A stretch of 64,000 bases of DNA from Metellina segmentata (GCA_947359465.1 OX375876.1:80560359-80624358), one strand, 5' to 3'. Shown: positions 23,033 to 34,860, counted from the stretch's first letter. Notes: generated by a model from the letters alone, not told the origin. Program-made: numbers and translations.

Positions 23033-23390
23033 TTAATAGGGGAATGGTCCCCCACGTGCTGCAATTACACTAGCAGCCCTTCTGGGCTTACTTTCAACAA
23101 GGTTTTGATACGCAGCTATGTGTATTTGTATCCATTCCTGCTGCAAGAATGTCGCCAGTTCAACTGTAGATTTCGGACGTGGTTCCCTGGTCCGTAAACG
23201 TCGCTTTAACTCGTCCCATAAATTTTCTATAGGCCAGGAAAGACGTTTAACATCCATATATTGATGATATCACTGCTTGACATAGGATGCAACATGACAT
23301 GGAGCGTTGTCATCCTGGAATTAACATTCGTGCACTCTATGAAATTGCCAAAGCGTAGGAAGAACCTGATTGTTCAAAATGTTCATGCAT
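23033..23390 (-). pseudogene. Tc1-like transposase C-terminal half, left arm
   Basis: The minus frame 23257-23033 reads MDVKRLSWP, ENLWDELKRRLR, ELATFLQQEW, YQNLVESKPRRAASVIAARGG. It has lost the SPNLNP stretch before the catalytic glutamate (ENLWDEL). Upstream in other frames are the NNQVLPTLWQF block and the second-aspartate block (near 23300-23350). Not functional. Confidence 0.85.
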
Positions 23391-23620
23391 ATATATAATA
23401 ATTATTCATTTAAAAAATACTGTTGAAACTATTTGGTTCCTAAATTTTTGAACATTATTTTTTAGGTGGATATTTAGAATCATCGAAATATATGTTTGCT
23501 AAAAATATTCTAGAAAATTTCAAATTATCATAAATTTGATAGAGTTAGATTAATAAAAAATAATAAATTTGACACAAATAGAGCTTCATCAAAAACATAT
23601 TAGTTTTTTTCTTTCGAATA

Positions 23621-23873
23621 CATCCCTATCTTGATTCCACTGCTTGACAGAGGCTGCAACATAACATTTATCGTTGTCGTCCTGGAAGTAACATTCGTCC
23701 ATTCTATAAGTAGGAAGAACTTGATTGTCCAAAATGCTCGAGTAGGCATCGGCGTTCAATTGACCAGGAACAACATGCAAAAGTCCCAGGCCATACCACG
23801 AAAAACACCTCGAAACAAGCTGTCGGACTTTATGCAAAGCCGCTGGCGTCCGGTCCATTATTGTAGGGTAGTG
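23621..23873 (-). pseudogene. Deleted Tc1-like fragment: 5' TIR fused to mid-transposase
   Basis: On the minus strand the TIR (CACTACCCTACAATAATGG, ending at 23873 with TA at 23874-23875) is followed almost at once by the mid-protein blocks FSWYGLGLLHVVPGQLNADA, SILDNQVLPT and FQDDN. It breaks off after QDRDV at the same unique flank shared by both arms. It has lost the whole DNA-binding domain and the last catalytic residue. It belongs to the same family as the flanking arms and lies in their spacer. Confidence 0.8.
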
Positions 23874-23875
23874 TA

Positions 23876-24589
23876 GGCTTTTAGAACTCATTCCATCAAA
23901 AAAGAAAATCTTCAAAATTGAAGTTATTCCATTTTTAAACTGGATGATTCAATTTCACTATTTAGGCACTAAACAAAACATACGAGGTAATATCATACAA
24001 TTGTCAACTCAATCTATAAATTAATTATAGTGATGTGACTTTATGTATAATCGAACATTAAAGAAGGATATGTTAAATATCATGCTGCAGTACTTAGTCT
24101 CTTAAAAGTATGTTTCGAGAATATTATTCCTCTCGTCTTAATTCTGGGTAGCTTAAATGTGCAAAGCTCCATCCTGTATAGAATTTAATTCCTGTTATAT
24201 GCAGGACGTCTATGCATACCTACATTTCTGAAAGGATTTTAAATTCAGGATGCTAAGAATAAGTTCATATATGACCAAAAACCGACTAATGTGATTTCTT
24301 TATCTGGTTATATCCCTATTTACGTTCAATCTTATTTCAATTTTTTTTTGTTCTTCATTATATGCTTTTTTAACTGCGTAGGTATAAATAAGTATTACGT
24401 TATTTGTAAGTTTGTCGCGCGCATGCTTTTCTCAAATCTCGTTAAAAGGTTTTTCGGTGACCTTTTTAGAAAAACACACGTTTTAATAGCTAACAAAAAA
24501 CTTTTTTAATTGATTTCGATGGACCAATTACTAAGCAGAGTGTATGATAGCTCTCCCACACTAGGGAGCATGGCCTTAACATTTATCTT
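23876..24589. other. Composite spacer, nothing recognised
   Basis: AT-rich. The 72-codon plus ORF at 24291-24509 is phenylalanine-rich low-complexity sequence. Confidence 0.45.
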
Positions 24590-24791
24590 TTCTAAAAATA
24601 TTCGAAAGAAAGTAACTAATATGTTTATGATGGAGCTCTATCTGTGGGGTAGCTAGCTCTATTAAGTTTATGATAATTTGAAATTTTCTAGAATCATTTT
24701 AGCAAACATATACTTGGATAATTCTCAATATCAGCCTTCCAAATCAATGTTCAAAAATTTAGGGACTAAATAGTTTCAAAAGTAAAAAATT

Positions 24792-25439
<648 letters not shown>

Positions 25440-26060
25440 CAGAAGAAATCTTTACCTAAAATAATCCTTACCTGTGAGAGATTTAAAAGACTTGGCATCC
25501 TTGACATCTTCCGACACCACCACCTTAAGATCCAGAAGAATGAAAGTGGCAAGAAAACCGAAAGCGAGGGAAACTGGACACCACACTCTGACACTTGGAT
25601 TCAAACTCATGACAAGCAGCAGTTTGAGCGCACGCCGGCAGGCAGGCAAAGACGCAACACACCGAGAAAAAAAGCACAAGCTATCTACTGAGATGAGATA
25701 CAAAGAAATTGGGGCAGTGATTCGGTTTCTTGACGATCGGACCGGAAAGCCGGCCGCTCATGGAAGATGGGCGCATGGACTGTTGATTAGGCGCATCGGT
25801 TGCTTGCCACGCAACCTTGATTCTGCCCAAATGACTCTGCTTCTGTGGAAGTGGTCGAAATAGAACGGTCCACTCTTTCTTTGTGTAATGAAAGAGAGGC
25901 GTGATGTGCATGAAAGATAGTCGGCATGCGGTTGCCTTTTGGAAAAGTGAAAAGCTGTGACAGTCCATCTTTCTTTTAGGTTTTGCTAGATTGGAGTCGA
26001 TGTGGAATATTCCATTGGTGAACAAAAAGAAATGTAAACTCAACAAACAGTTCAGAGAAA
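25440..26060. other. GC-richer segment with antisense ORFs, unrecognised
   Basis: ORFs of 129 codons (25474-25863 plus) and 121 codons (25681-26046 minus) overlap. Neither shows a known domain. The higher GC of this 600 bp could reflect an old exon or element, or simply lengthen chance frames. Confidence 0.25.
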
Positions 26061-27040
26061 ACGAAGTGGAATTTTTTTTTCAGTAGGCTATACACCCACT
26101 AAGAGCATTTGTCAATTAGAAATCTAACCTTAATGCAAAGAAAAATAACCTAGTAAACTTCACCACTCCCATCACATTCTGAGCTAGAAAAGAATTAAAA
26201 AACACACATCTTGAAAATGTTGACTTGGTATTTTTCACTTGTAAGTATATTTTGATATTGCACTCTGTTAAGTCTAATTACGTTCAATAAAACCCGTGGT
26301 TTCAACCAATCCTTCTGAATGGCACGATGCAATACTAATATTTTCGAAAATATATTTTACTGAGAAATACCTAGAACACCTCACAGAATCGTATTTTGTA
26401 TATACAAAAAAAAATGTTATTCTATATGGGAGGTCGCCTTTGATTCTTTTCCATCTTGTGCATTTCCACACATCAAATAATCAGATGACAGAATATCTAT
26501 TCACCTTAGCAGTCTTAATAAAGCTAGAATCCAATTTTATACGTAGTCTTAACCACCCAGATAGGATTAAACGCGAAAAGCATCATGGGAAGCCCACAGA
26601 AACTTTAGATCTGAGGACGTAAACATTACTACTTGTATATTATAAGTTATTAGTAAACTGTGTGAATTAATAATATTTATAATTAATTATCATTCATGTT
26701 TGCAATATTTAATGGTATAGAAATCAATCATTATAATCAATTTAGGAACAAGGCTTTCTGCACAATTTTATGCGCGTCCCTTTTTGCTCAAGTCAATCTA
26801 ACTCTTCTCTTGTCTACATATAGTTACCCCGTTTTTAGTTGCACATCTGAAGACGTACATGCGGAACTATTTTGACATTAATTAATACACTAAGAAGACA
26901 ATATAAAACTATAATTAACACGGATCTACAATTTTTCTACACGTTCTCTCCTTTCCTCTTAATTTATTTTCATCACATTTCATATAATGGATATAGTTTG
27001 CACTTTCACAATTAAAAATATATTCACTAATATCACAGTT
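26061..27040. other. No gene recognised
   Basis: The 108-codon plus ORF (26296-26622) has no recognisable motif and is opposed by a shorter minus ORF. Confidence 0.4.
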
Positions 27041-27042
27041 TA

Positions 27043-27150
27043 CACATGCATAATAAATATAGCACTAAGACATAACGTCGTTTACAAGTACACTCGAAGC
27101 AGTTGCATGCGTATAGTAAAAATAAAATTCAAGAACTGCTTGTATGCATT
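27043..27150 (+). repeat. Dispersed repeat, copy 1
   Basis: It resembles 33190-33300 in order: GCATAATAAATATA, TTTACAAGTACA, GCAGTTG and ATGCGYATAGT. Family unknown. Confidence 0.55.
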
Positions 27151-27298
27151 CGCCGCCAAAAGGGTAATTGAGTTTTCTGTAGCATGTTTTTACTAACAAT
27201 CATTTAGTCCGTTCCAAGTCCAAATACTTGCTCAGAAAAGAACCGTTCAAATTGAGAGTGGTTTCCTCGATTTCTCTTAGTTTGCCCTATCAAATTAG

Positions 27299-27496
27299 CT
27301 TCAGCTGAGCTGGCGACATTCTTGTAGCAAGAATGGACACAAATATCCATAACTGTGTGTCAAAATCTTATTGAAAGTTTGCCCAGAAGGGTTGCTAGTG
27401 TAATTGTAGCACGGGGGACCATCTCTCTATTAAAGCATGAATTATTTCCCTTATACCATCACATCTTGCTGTCCGGTTTGTTATTGTAGGGTAGTA
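27299..27496 (+). pseudogene. Tc1-like 3' fragment, third locus of the same family
   Basis: It contains the nucleotide equivalents of ELATFL, QEW and the RVASVIVAR end in shifting frames, then the 3' TIR ending ATTGTAGGGTAGT. The family is that of 22972-25334. No 5' part is present. Confidence 0.8.
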
Positions 27497-27499
27497 TTA

Positions 27500-28185
27500 T
27501 CCTCACGAATATCAATACTCTTCTTCTAAATTAGTCAAATATATCAGAAAACACTCGAAAACAATACACCGTACATATAAAAAAGTTTACCTCTATTTCA
27601 TGTTTAAAAAACATTTAACATTTTAAATCATAAGGAGTTATAAACATTTTATCATTTCATCCAAATATTGATCCTTAACTTTTCCTATCGTTTAAACGAA
27701 AATTGGAAACAGACGTTTTCCATTGGTGCATGTCCAGCCGTAATGGCTGGATACCTTAGGGCTTTCCCACTTCCCGCAGAAGAAGCTTCTATCACCTAGA
27801 TATATGTGGGATTTCGGTATCGTTCTTAATCTGAGTTATTTTGCGATGATTAGACCTATACTGTCAAGGGAAAATGCGTCTCGAAATTGCATAAAAATAT
27901 GTGTTGCGATCGTTTTTGATTTATTAGGCGAAATTGCATATTGCATCTTTGATAGGAGTATTTTCTATGTTGCCAAATCCTAACTCATCTTTAAAGATGT
28001 CCTTTACCGCGTCAAAATCAACCATACATTCTCTGGTCTCGTTTCAATGAATGTACTCCACCTTCTTGTATGGAATTCTTTAGAACGAATGGATGTTCAT
28101 TCAACCGGGCCTTGCATCTTGTCAACAATTTAGAAGTCGAATCAGATAATGAAACGATCATTTTATTCCCTGATTTATAAATATT
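27500..28185. other. No gene recognised; probably decayed LTR-element 3' part
   Basis: This lies downstream, on the minus strand, of the integrase fragment at 28190 and may hold the remainder of that element, but no long terminal repeat or open frame could be identified. Confidence 0.3.
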
Positions 28186-28189
28186 TCTT

Positions 28190-28510
28190 GCAGACCTTAA
28201 GTTGAAGTAATAAACCTTTTCTCTTGATGTATTTGAGAAGTTATCTTGGCCTTTTCCGCTGCCACTTTCCGATGAATTTTCAACTTCTCCAAATGGATGC
28301 GTACTGGGGTTTGTGAATCATAAACTGTCAGCCCTCGTGTTTTCCTGTCCACGAGAATAAATAAAGGATTCCCTGGTTTCCGACCGTATATCAATTGCAA
28401 AGGTGTAAAACTTGTATTATTTACGACTTATCGGTACACTCCACCCATCCCTTGCTCCTAATGTATTGAAACATCCTTTCTCCCAGGTGTTCTTCAGTGC
28501 TTTCTGTCAC
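28190..28510 (-). pseudogene. Gypsy-like integrase C-terminal fragment
   Basis: On the minus strand, blocks before the open frame resemble the integrase phrase preceding SFTPLQLIYG, with shifts. The open part 28400-28197 has LIYGRKPGNPLF and a charged helix KVAAEKAKITSQIHQEKR, as at the end of the integrase core in Gypsy elements. In the family the enzyme inserts retroelement cDNA. Catalytic D,D,E residues are not in this piece. Non-functional. Confidence 0.75.
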
Positions 28511-28784
28511 CAATACATATAATTTCTCATTCCTTTAAAAGGAGTTCCCCTCCTTGATAGGTTTTTCAGCCAACTGTCGTTCAAAGATCTTTCCATTAGC
28601 AATATTGGAAGAGGTTCTGCCTTCCTTTCAGCATGTATTTTTTCATGAGGATCTATATATTGGTATAATTATTCCTTCCCTCTACTGGGTCATTGTTTGT
28701 CCTTATTTCAGCTTTTATCCTTATCTTCTCGCTCAAATTTCATTTGTTACTCCTTTTTTTCCACTCCATTTCTATTTTCTCCTC

Positions 28785-28974
28785 TTCTTCAAACTCCGCT
28801 CGTGTACTCGCTATTATTTCAATCATTCCCTTCACGAATTTCTCTTCATTCCACTGGCTTCCTATGTAGGAGATTTTCCTGTCCTACAACTGTAATGTGT
28901 GGGTCAGGTGTTTCCTCCAACTGCAATGCCAAAGTTATAAGATCACATTTCTTTCCTTTCCCCGAAGGAGCCAT
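28785..28974 (-). pseudogene. Gypsy-like gag N-terminal fragment
   Basis: A minus-strand ATG at about 28974 opens MAPSGKGKKCDLITLALQ, followed by EIREG- and EEEEKIEMEWKKR-like acidic/basic helix in a shifted frame. This resembles the start of gag in arachnid-type Gypsy elements as I remember them. It lies in the right order and orientation upstream of the integrase fragment, but protease, reverse transcriptase and RNase H are missing between. Inference: one element with a large internal deletion. Confidence 0.5.
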
Positions 28975-28979
28975 GATTT

Positions 28980-29400
28980 ATAATATATTTTTCTTTCCGT
29001 TTCAGGTGAGTTAAAAGACCAATAAACTAACATTTTCTTGAAAAATTGTGCAATGGCGTACAATTTTCCCGAAAGAAAAATAACGAAGCTAACATCGACG
29101 TGTAACCTGTGTGGTCACACAAATCTCGAACTTGAAATACGGATGTACAGATCCAAAGCAAAATATTAGAATCGAAGAAATGAATTTTGAATAAAATGAT
29201 TTTTTATGCATTGCCCACAAAACTTTTTTCACGAACTAAAACGAATTGATTAAATTTATGGAGTTTGTAAAACATTTTAACATTAGAGTTATAAAAATTG
29301 ACTTTGAAGAAAATAAAAAAATGAGAATAAAGTTTTAGTTCAAACTATTAGAATAATCCTTGGTACATACAAAGATTTGTCCAAAGTTCGGAAAATAATA
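28980..29400. other. No gene recognised
   Basis: A 5' LTR would be expected here if the gag call is right, but no second copy exists in the window for comparison. Confidence 0.35.
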
Positions 29401-29404
29401 TTCT

Positions 29405-29611
29405 TTAGTATTTATTAGCATCACATTTAGATTTAATAACAGCCCGTAATCTATTTGTAACATTAATTGCAAGTGGTACAGTCTTTTTTTTTAACAGATA
29501 TGTCCATACGGATTTTACACTGTATACACGATCCTTTTTATTTGTTGGCAGAATTTCTTCCAGTCTATTCTTCATTGTTCCCCATAGATTATCAACTGGG
29601 CTTACATCCAA
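29405..29611 (-). pseudogene. Tc-type transposase C-terminal fragment
   Basis: The minus frame has SPVDNLWGTMKNRLEE, SVKSVWTYLLKK and NRLRAVIKSKCDANKY, matching the last 65 residues of a Tc1/Tc3-like transposase from the third catalytic block onward (D replaces E in DNLWG). Short inverted matches TACATACAAAGA at 29363-29374 and 29620-29631 bracket it and may be TIR remnants. This family differs from the other Tc1 elements here. Confidence 0.75.
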
Positions 29612-29961
29612 AACTAACCCTCTTTGTATGTATCATATAATACTTTAATCTTTTGAAAAATAAAATTGTATTCGAATTTATTTTTATTTTCTTCAAAAGT
29701 AAATTTTGTTATTTTAATTTATTGTATATTTTTATAACTTTTATTTATTTCAATATGTTCTGCTAACTGTAGATTTAAGCATTATTAAGATGCAGGTTAG
29801 GAAACTTTTCGTCTGAGCAACACATAAAAACCATTTCAATCAAAGCTTATTTCAACAATTATTCAAATATTTTGATTTGGAGCTGCTTTTCCGGCACTGT
29901 CCTTCAACATTACTTAGCCATTTAATTTTTTTTAATTGTACAATACGGAACATATTTTACT

Positions 29962-30177
29962 ATGGATCCTAATTATTTCTCTTCTTCCACCATTTACGTC
30001 GTGATTTGCGAAGTTCCCGAGTCGGCTCCTAATGCATTTGGAGATGAGGACTCTCTCAAGTCACTTTTCTCCCTTGGGGGACCCATGACTGGATATAGTT
30101 ATCAGGTTTTCAATTGCACGCATAAAAACGGACACTTGGTAGAAAAATTTAGACAAAACTGCGAAAAACTTGGATAA
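29962..30177 (+). CDS. Unrecognised 71-codon ORF
   Basis: It begins MDPNYFSSSTIYVVICEVPE and ends VEKFRQNCEKLG. Composition is mixed and codon use plausible for coding, unlike most short ORFs here. No domain, splice site or partner exon is recognised. Confidence 0.22.
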   Translation: MDPNYFSSSTIYVVICEVPESAPNAFGDEDSLKSLFSLGGPMTGYSYQVFNCTHKNGHLVEKFRQNCEKLG

Positions 30178-30354
30178 GCTCCTTTTTACACACCCTCTCG
30201 ATTTCTCTTAAATTCATTTGCATAACATTCCAATTTGCACATGGATATTTAAAACCTTCTAAAAAAATAGACGGAGAAGGTTTGAAAATCAGTCCAATAG
30301 CTGTATTAAAAAGCACGAGTCCTAAATTGTTGTTTAGTTATATATACATATATA

Positions 30355-31558
30355 CACTGACGAGCCAAAACATTATGACCATCCCCACATTTTTCAATGA
30401 ACTCGTCTGGATGACGTGGAGGGCAGGTGATTGAGTTAGAATGGTATTTAACTGCTGCTGGAGGAGGTAAGTAATCGTTACTGCACTTACTTTTGTAGTG
30501 ATGGGAAAGGATGCTGAATTAAGCGAATTTGATAGAAAGCAGATCATAACGGCTCGAAGACTCGGAACGAGTATCACCGAAACTTCACAACTGGTAGGTT
30601 GTTCATGATCTGCGGTTGTTAGTATTCATTCAGAGTGCATAAATGATGGTGATATCAGCACTAGACGCCAAGGTGTTGTCGTCCCCGCGTCATCAAAGAA
30701 AAAGGACGTCGGAGACTGTCCTGCTTGGTAAAGCAAAATCAACGCGAGACAGTGACAGCCCAATACAATGCAGGTCCAAGTGCAAGTGTTTCGTAACACA
30801 TAGTTCAGTGGACACTGTTGGAAATGGGACTGTGCAGCAGACGTCCCACTCGTGTACCTCTGTTGACCAAGCGTCATCGTCAGCTACGCCTACAGTGAGC
30901 CCGGGAACATCCTGGACCATGGATGAGTGGAAGAGAGTTGCCTGGTCAGATGAATCCTGATTTCTCATTCATCACGTCGATGGTCGTGTCAGGGTACGCC
31001 ATCTGCCAGGCGAACAGTTGCTCCCCTCTTGAACAGCAGATCATACACAGGCTGGTCGTGTCGGTATTATGCTTTGGGGGACGTTCTCATGGGCGATTTT
31101 GGGACCAGTAGTTGTGGTAGAACAGACCATGAACGCTGCGAACTATCTGAACATCATTGCGGATCAATTGCACCCTTACATGGCGTCTGTCTTCCCAACT
31201 GGAAATGGAATAATAAAGCAGGACAACGCCCCATGTTACAAGGCTCGGATTGTGTTGGAGTGGTTCGAGGAGCATACTGATGAATTTCACTTAATGTCCT
31301 GGCCACCTAACTCGCAGGATTTTAATCCGATAGAGCACATTTGGGTGTCATGGAGCGGCAGCTCAGAGCTCACACACCACCATGTCTGAATGTTTCGACT
31401 TTGCGTGACCGCTGCTTAGACATTTGGTACAACCTGTCTCCAGTCATCTACCAAGAACCTGTGGCATCTATGCCCAGGCGAGTTGCAGCTGTTTTGCAGA
31501 CCATAGGAGGCGCAACGCGTTGTTGAGTAGGTGATCATCATGTTTTGGATCTTCATTG
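30355..31558 (+). mobile_element. Tc1-like element, degraded
   Basis: The ends CACTGACGAGCCAAAACATTA and, reversed, CAATGAAGATCCAAAACATGA are imperfect inverted repeats flanked by TA (30353-30354, 31559-31560). It is 1,204 bp, somewhat shorter than usual. It sits 8 bp from the next Tc1-like element. Confidence 0.85.
30501..31526 (+). pseudogene. Tc1-like transposase with multiple frameshifts
   Basis: ATG 30501 opens an N-terminal helix-turn-helix (FDRKQIITARRLG). The middle has stops. WKRVAWSDES holds the first catalytic D near 30950. The best part is 31069-31389: MLWGTFSWAILGPVV, KQDNAPCYKARIVLEW and NPIEHIW. I count 36 residues between the second D and the E. The end (SMPRRVAAVLQTIGGATR) is in yet another frame. 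At least three shifts exclude function. Confidence 0.88.
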
Positions 31559-31566
31559 TATACATA

Positions 31567-32971
31567 CACTCTATAACAAAAATAATCGACGCACCAAGAA
31601 GGAATCCTCCGATTGCTTTGAAATTTCGTATGCAAAAATGTTTTGACCAAATATGCAAATGATTACAATTTGGTGTCCAATGAATGAATAGCGCGATCTC
31701 CAGCGCATCTGAACTGCGCATCCAGCATATGTTTATAAGGAGTTGTTCTTGAACTGTTGTTAAAAATTTCTGCTGCATTGCGATTTAAGATACCTTTCAA
31801 CGACTGAAAAAATGCCTCGCCGCAGGATTCGAGCTCATTACGAGCAACTTTCAGAGTTTGAAAGAGGTCGTATCATTCGATTGAAAGATGCAGGTTGGGC
31901 AAATCGGAGAATCGCTCGTCATGTGAGTCGAAGCGATGCGGCGATTAGAAGATGCTGGCAAGAGTGAGTGGACAATGGCAGATTTCAGCGTCATGATGGT
32001 AGCGGTCGACGTAGGGCCACAACAGATCGCGAGGACAGAGTGATTGTCAGATCAGCTGTCACAGCGCCTGATTCATCGCTAATATCAACCATCAGTCTTG
32101 CGACCCGCACACGAGTGTCCACCATAACCATTCACAGACGGCTGAGAGAGCGAAATCTACGCTCGTACCGAAAATTACGCCACCTGCCACCCACGCCTGC
32201 ACACTGTCGAGACAGATTACAGTGGTGCTTGGCTCGATCAGGCTGGAATGATGCTAACTGGGGACGTATAGTCTTTAGCGACGAATCTTGCTTCCAACTG
32301 TGTCCATACGATCATCGAAGACGTGTCTGGAGACGCCCAGAGCAGCGTGCCGATCCTGCTTTCACTATTGCACTCCACACGGGCCCTCAACAAATAGTTA
32401 TGGTCTGGGGTGCTATTTCCCTTGATAGCCGGACCCCTTTGGTCGTCATTAGAGGTACACTTACTGCACAACGGTACGTTGACGACATTCTGAGACCTGT
32501 TTTGCTACCGTTCCTTTCGCAGTACCCTGGGCTTATTTTTCAACAAGACAATGCCAGACCACATACGACACGTGTTGCTATGAAATGTCTTCAAGCTTGT
32601 CAAACACTTCCTTGACTAGCCAGATCACCAGATCTCTCTCCCATCGAGCATATCTGGGATATGATGGGAAGGCGACTGCATCCGGTAGGGAATGTTGATG
32701 ACGTAGTCCGACAATTGGAGCAAATTTGGCAAGAAATACCGCAGGAGACTATCCGGGAGCTTTATCGGTCTATGCCACGCCGTGTGGCCGCTTGCATTCA
32801 GGCTAGAGGTGGGTCAACACCTTATTGAGCTCGTTACTGTAACTCTGAAATAAATCATTCAATTGTTCTGAAATTTTAATCATTTTCTATTCTGTACATA
32901 ATTTTCCTATTCGCCAATTTTTGTCTCCATCGGACAACTCCTTCTTGATGCGATTTTTTTGTTATAGAGTG
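31567..32971 (+). mobile_element. Tc1-like element with near-complete transposase
   Basis: The ends CACTCTATAACAAAAATAAT and, reversed, CACTCTATAACAAAAAAATC are inverted over about 35-40 bp (then RTCAAGAAGGA). TA flanks at 31565-31566 and 32972-32973. Its 1,405 bp hold one transposase frame. It is of another subfamily than its neighbour at 30355 and much better preserved. Confidence 0.92.
31812..32828 (+). pseudogene. Tc1-like transposase, intact except two UGA codons
   Basis: A single frame of 338 codons runs from ATG 31812 to TGA 32826 with no shift. UGA occurs at 31965-31967 (after RRCWQE) and 32613-32615 (after CQTLP). Relatives have tryptophan at both places. Domains: N-terminal paired-like helix-turn-helix (EFERGRIIRLKDAG; IARHVSRSDAAIRR), GSGRRRAT hook, second helix-turn-helix (RVSTITIHRRLRERNL), catalytic D in FSDESCF, D in QQDNARPH, E in SPIEHIW. 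I count 32 residues between D2 and E, two fewer than the usual 34. C-terminus is IQARGGSTPY. The enzyme would excise and insert the element at TA. As read by the standard code it is inactive. Confidence 0.9.
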
Positions 32972-32978
32972 TATTTAT

Positions 32979-33185
32979 AGGTAGGGTTCCGAATCCACCT
33001 TAAGTCGTGCTCCTGTCAAATCTGAATCATGTGTAATGCAACTTATGTGCTTGATCTCATGTATGTTTATAAATTGTCGTCAACATAGACACTAAGAAAA
33101 CTTTTACTGACACAAAAGAAAGAGAAACCACACAAACAAGGAGGAATAGAATCTGATGGGAATCGAACATACACCGCACTATTTG
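32979..33185 (-). repeat. SINE family B, 5'-truncated
   Basis: It is the reverse complement of 34640-34830: GTTTCGAATCCACC-type end, ACACAAAAGAAAGAGAAACC, then the B box region ATGGGAATCGAACATAC. It abuts the Tc1 element ending at 32971. Confidence 0.75.
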
Positions 33186-33189
33186 TGCG

Positions 33190-33300
33190 TGCATAATAAA
33201 TATAATATCAAGACACAACAATATTTACAAGTACAGTAGTGGCAGTTGTATGCGCATAGTGAAAATTAAATGTTCATTTAGCTCTTGCACGCGTTTACAG
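33190..33300 (+). repeat. Dispersed repeat, copy 2
   Basis: Matches 27043-27150 as described there. Confidence 0.55.
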
Positions 33301-34560
33301 TACTCTTTAAAATATGCATACAAAATAGTTGTAAATTGCTTTTGCTTTTACATTTGGTAGCCTTTTTCACTTTTCAGTGTAGTTTTGTGCTTTTCTATAA
33401 GTGAACATGATCGATATGATCTCTCTTCACTAAAGCCGCTCTGAGCTGATACTAACAACCGCGACTGTAAAAATAAGATAATGAACGGTTTGATTTCTTG
33501 TTATCCAACATCCATTGACGCTGAAGAGCAAAGATATAAAATTAAAAGTTCAAATTACTTTCTATCAAAATGGAAATTTTCCCGTATAACCTATGGTAAA
33601 CATGGAATTCATTGTACTGGCGAACCCCTGCTCCGTAAAACTCGATCCAACCTACCAGTACATTAACTACATGTATAATATTATCTTTGTAGACAATGTA
33701 CAGCAATTAAGAGCAAAAAAGTAAACCATTAAAAAAGGCATTATATTTAAATGAAAACAACATGTTATTTATTTTAAACCATACGATAATCTTAGGTGTA
33801 GAGGTGTTATTTGAAGTCCTGGTATTTTCATGTAATTAGCTTTACACTGTCATCAGAAGAGTTTTAAAAGAGCAAAAAAGTTATTTGTATGGGCTTCTGT
33901 AAGATGTAAATATCTAGATATAGAAAAAGGTCTGGACATCTATTGCTAAGATTTTTAAGTTAATTTATGCATATATTCATGATTTTCGATTCCTTAATCT
34001 ACACATTATTATACTATCGACTGAAATATAATGCAATCTGTGCGAATGGGAAAGGCACTAAAAACACAACGAAATTTATAATTGTGAATACTAACCCTAA
34101 AACATTCAACTAAAGAAATGCATTACATACTTAAATTTCGAATCGAAAACAATAAGAAACAGATCAGCTCTTCTTTATGATCGCTTAACTCAAAGTCAAT
34201 GGCCTAATCGCTTGTAACATACATGAGCGTTTGTAGGGAACGGGCCTAAATTGGGTCTGCCAAGCATAATCGGTTCAGTTATTGAAAAAATAACCATACG
34301 GGTTGATGGAATAAACTGATATCAATAACAAAAAGACCCCTCGGCATTCTTGTCCAGGAAGATCTCCTATTCACATTTTGAAATTGCTTATACACATAAT
34401 AAAAGCTCTAATAGCGACATGCTCAACTGAGCAGAACACAATTCAACAAACGACGGGACATTTCAAAATGAAATTAGAGCTGCTCATTTAGACTATGCTT
34501 ACATGCCGTACAAAAGAGGTATCCTTTTTTTTTTTAAAGAAATGTGTGTTTAGTTTGTCG
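33301..34560. other. No gene recognised
   Basis: AT-rich with one 61-codon ORF (33481-33666) of no recognisable family. Confidence 0.45.
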
Positions 34561-34574
34561 TCCTACGCTCTTTT

Positions 34575-34860
34575 TCTACTGAGGCTGCTGTGACTCAATA
34601 GGTCCCACTGCTGGCAAACTGCGAATGGTAGGCGATGTATGTTCGATTCCCATCAGATTCTATTCCTCCTTGGTTGTGTGGTTTCTCTTTCTTTTGTGTC
34701 AGTAAACGTTTTCTTAGTGTTTATGTTGACGACGATTTATAAGCATCCTTGAGATCAAACATATAAGTTGGATTACACATGATTCAGATTTGACAGGAGC
34801 ACGACTTAAGGTGGATTCGAAACCCTACTAGCATCCATGACTAGACCGGAATCAAAAACC
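34575..34860 (+). repeat. tRNA-derived SINE family B, fuller copy
   Basis: The tRNA-like head spans GCTGTGACTCAATAGG (A-box position) to the B box TGTTCGATTCCCATC. The body is pyrimidine-rich (GTTTCTCTTTCTTTTGTGTC), and the 3' part holds CGACTTAAGGTGGATTCG and AGCATCCATGAC. A further 3'-end piece of the same family lies at 35607-35660. Confidence 0.75.

Noticed and set aside
30626..30968. ORFs of 83, 105 and 91 codons on both strands
   Set aside because: Shadows and shifted frames of the degraded Tc1 transposase at 30501-31526.
33420..33490. Tc1 fragment related to 30501
   Set aside because: Only about 12-18 bp (ACTAACAACCGC) match, too little to support.
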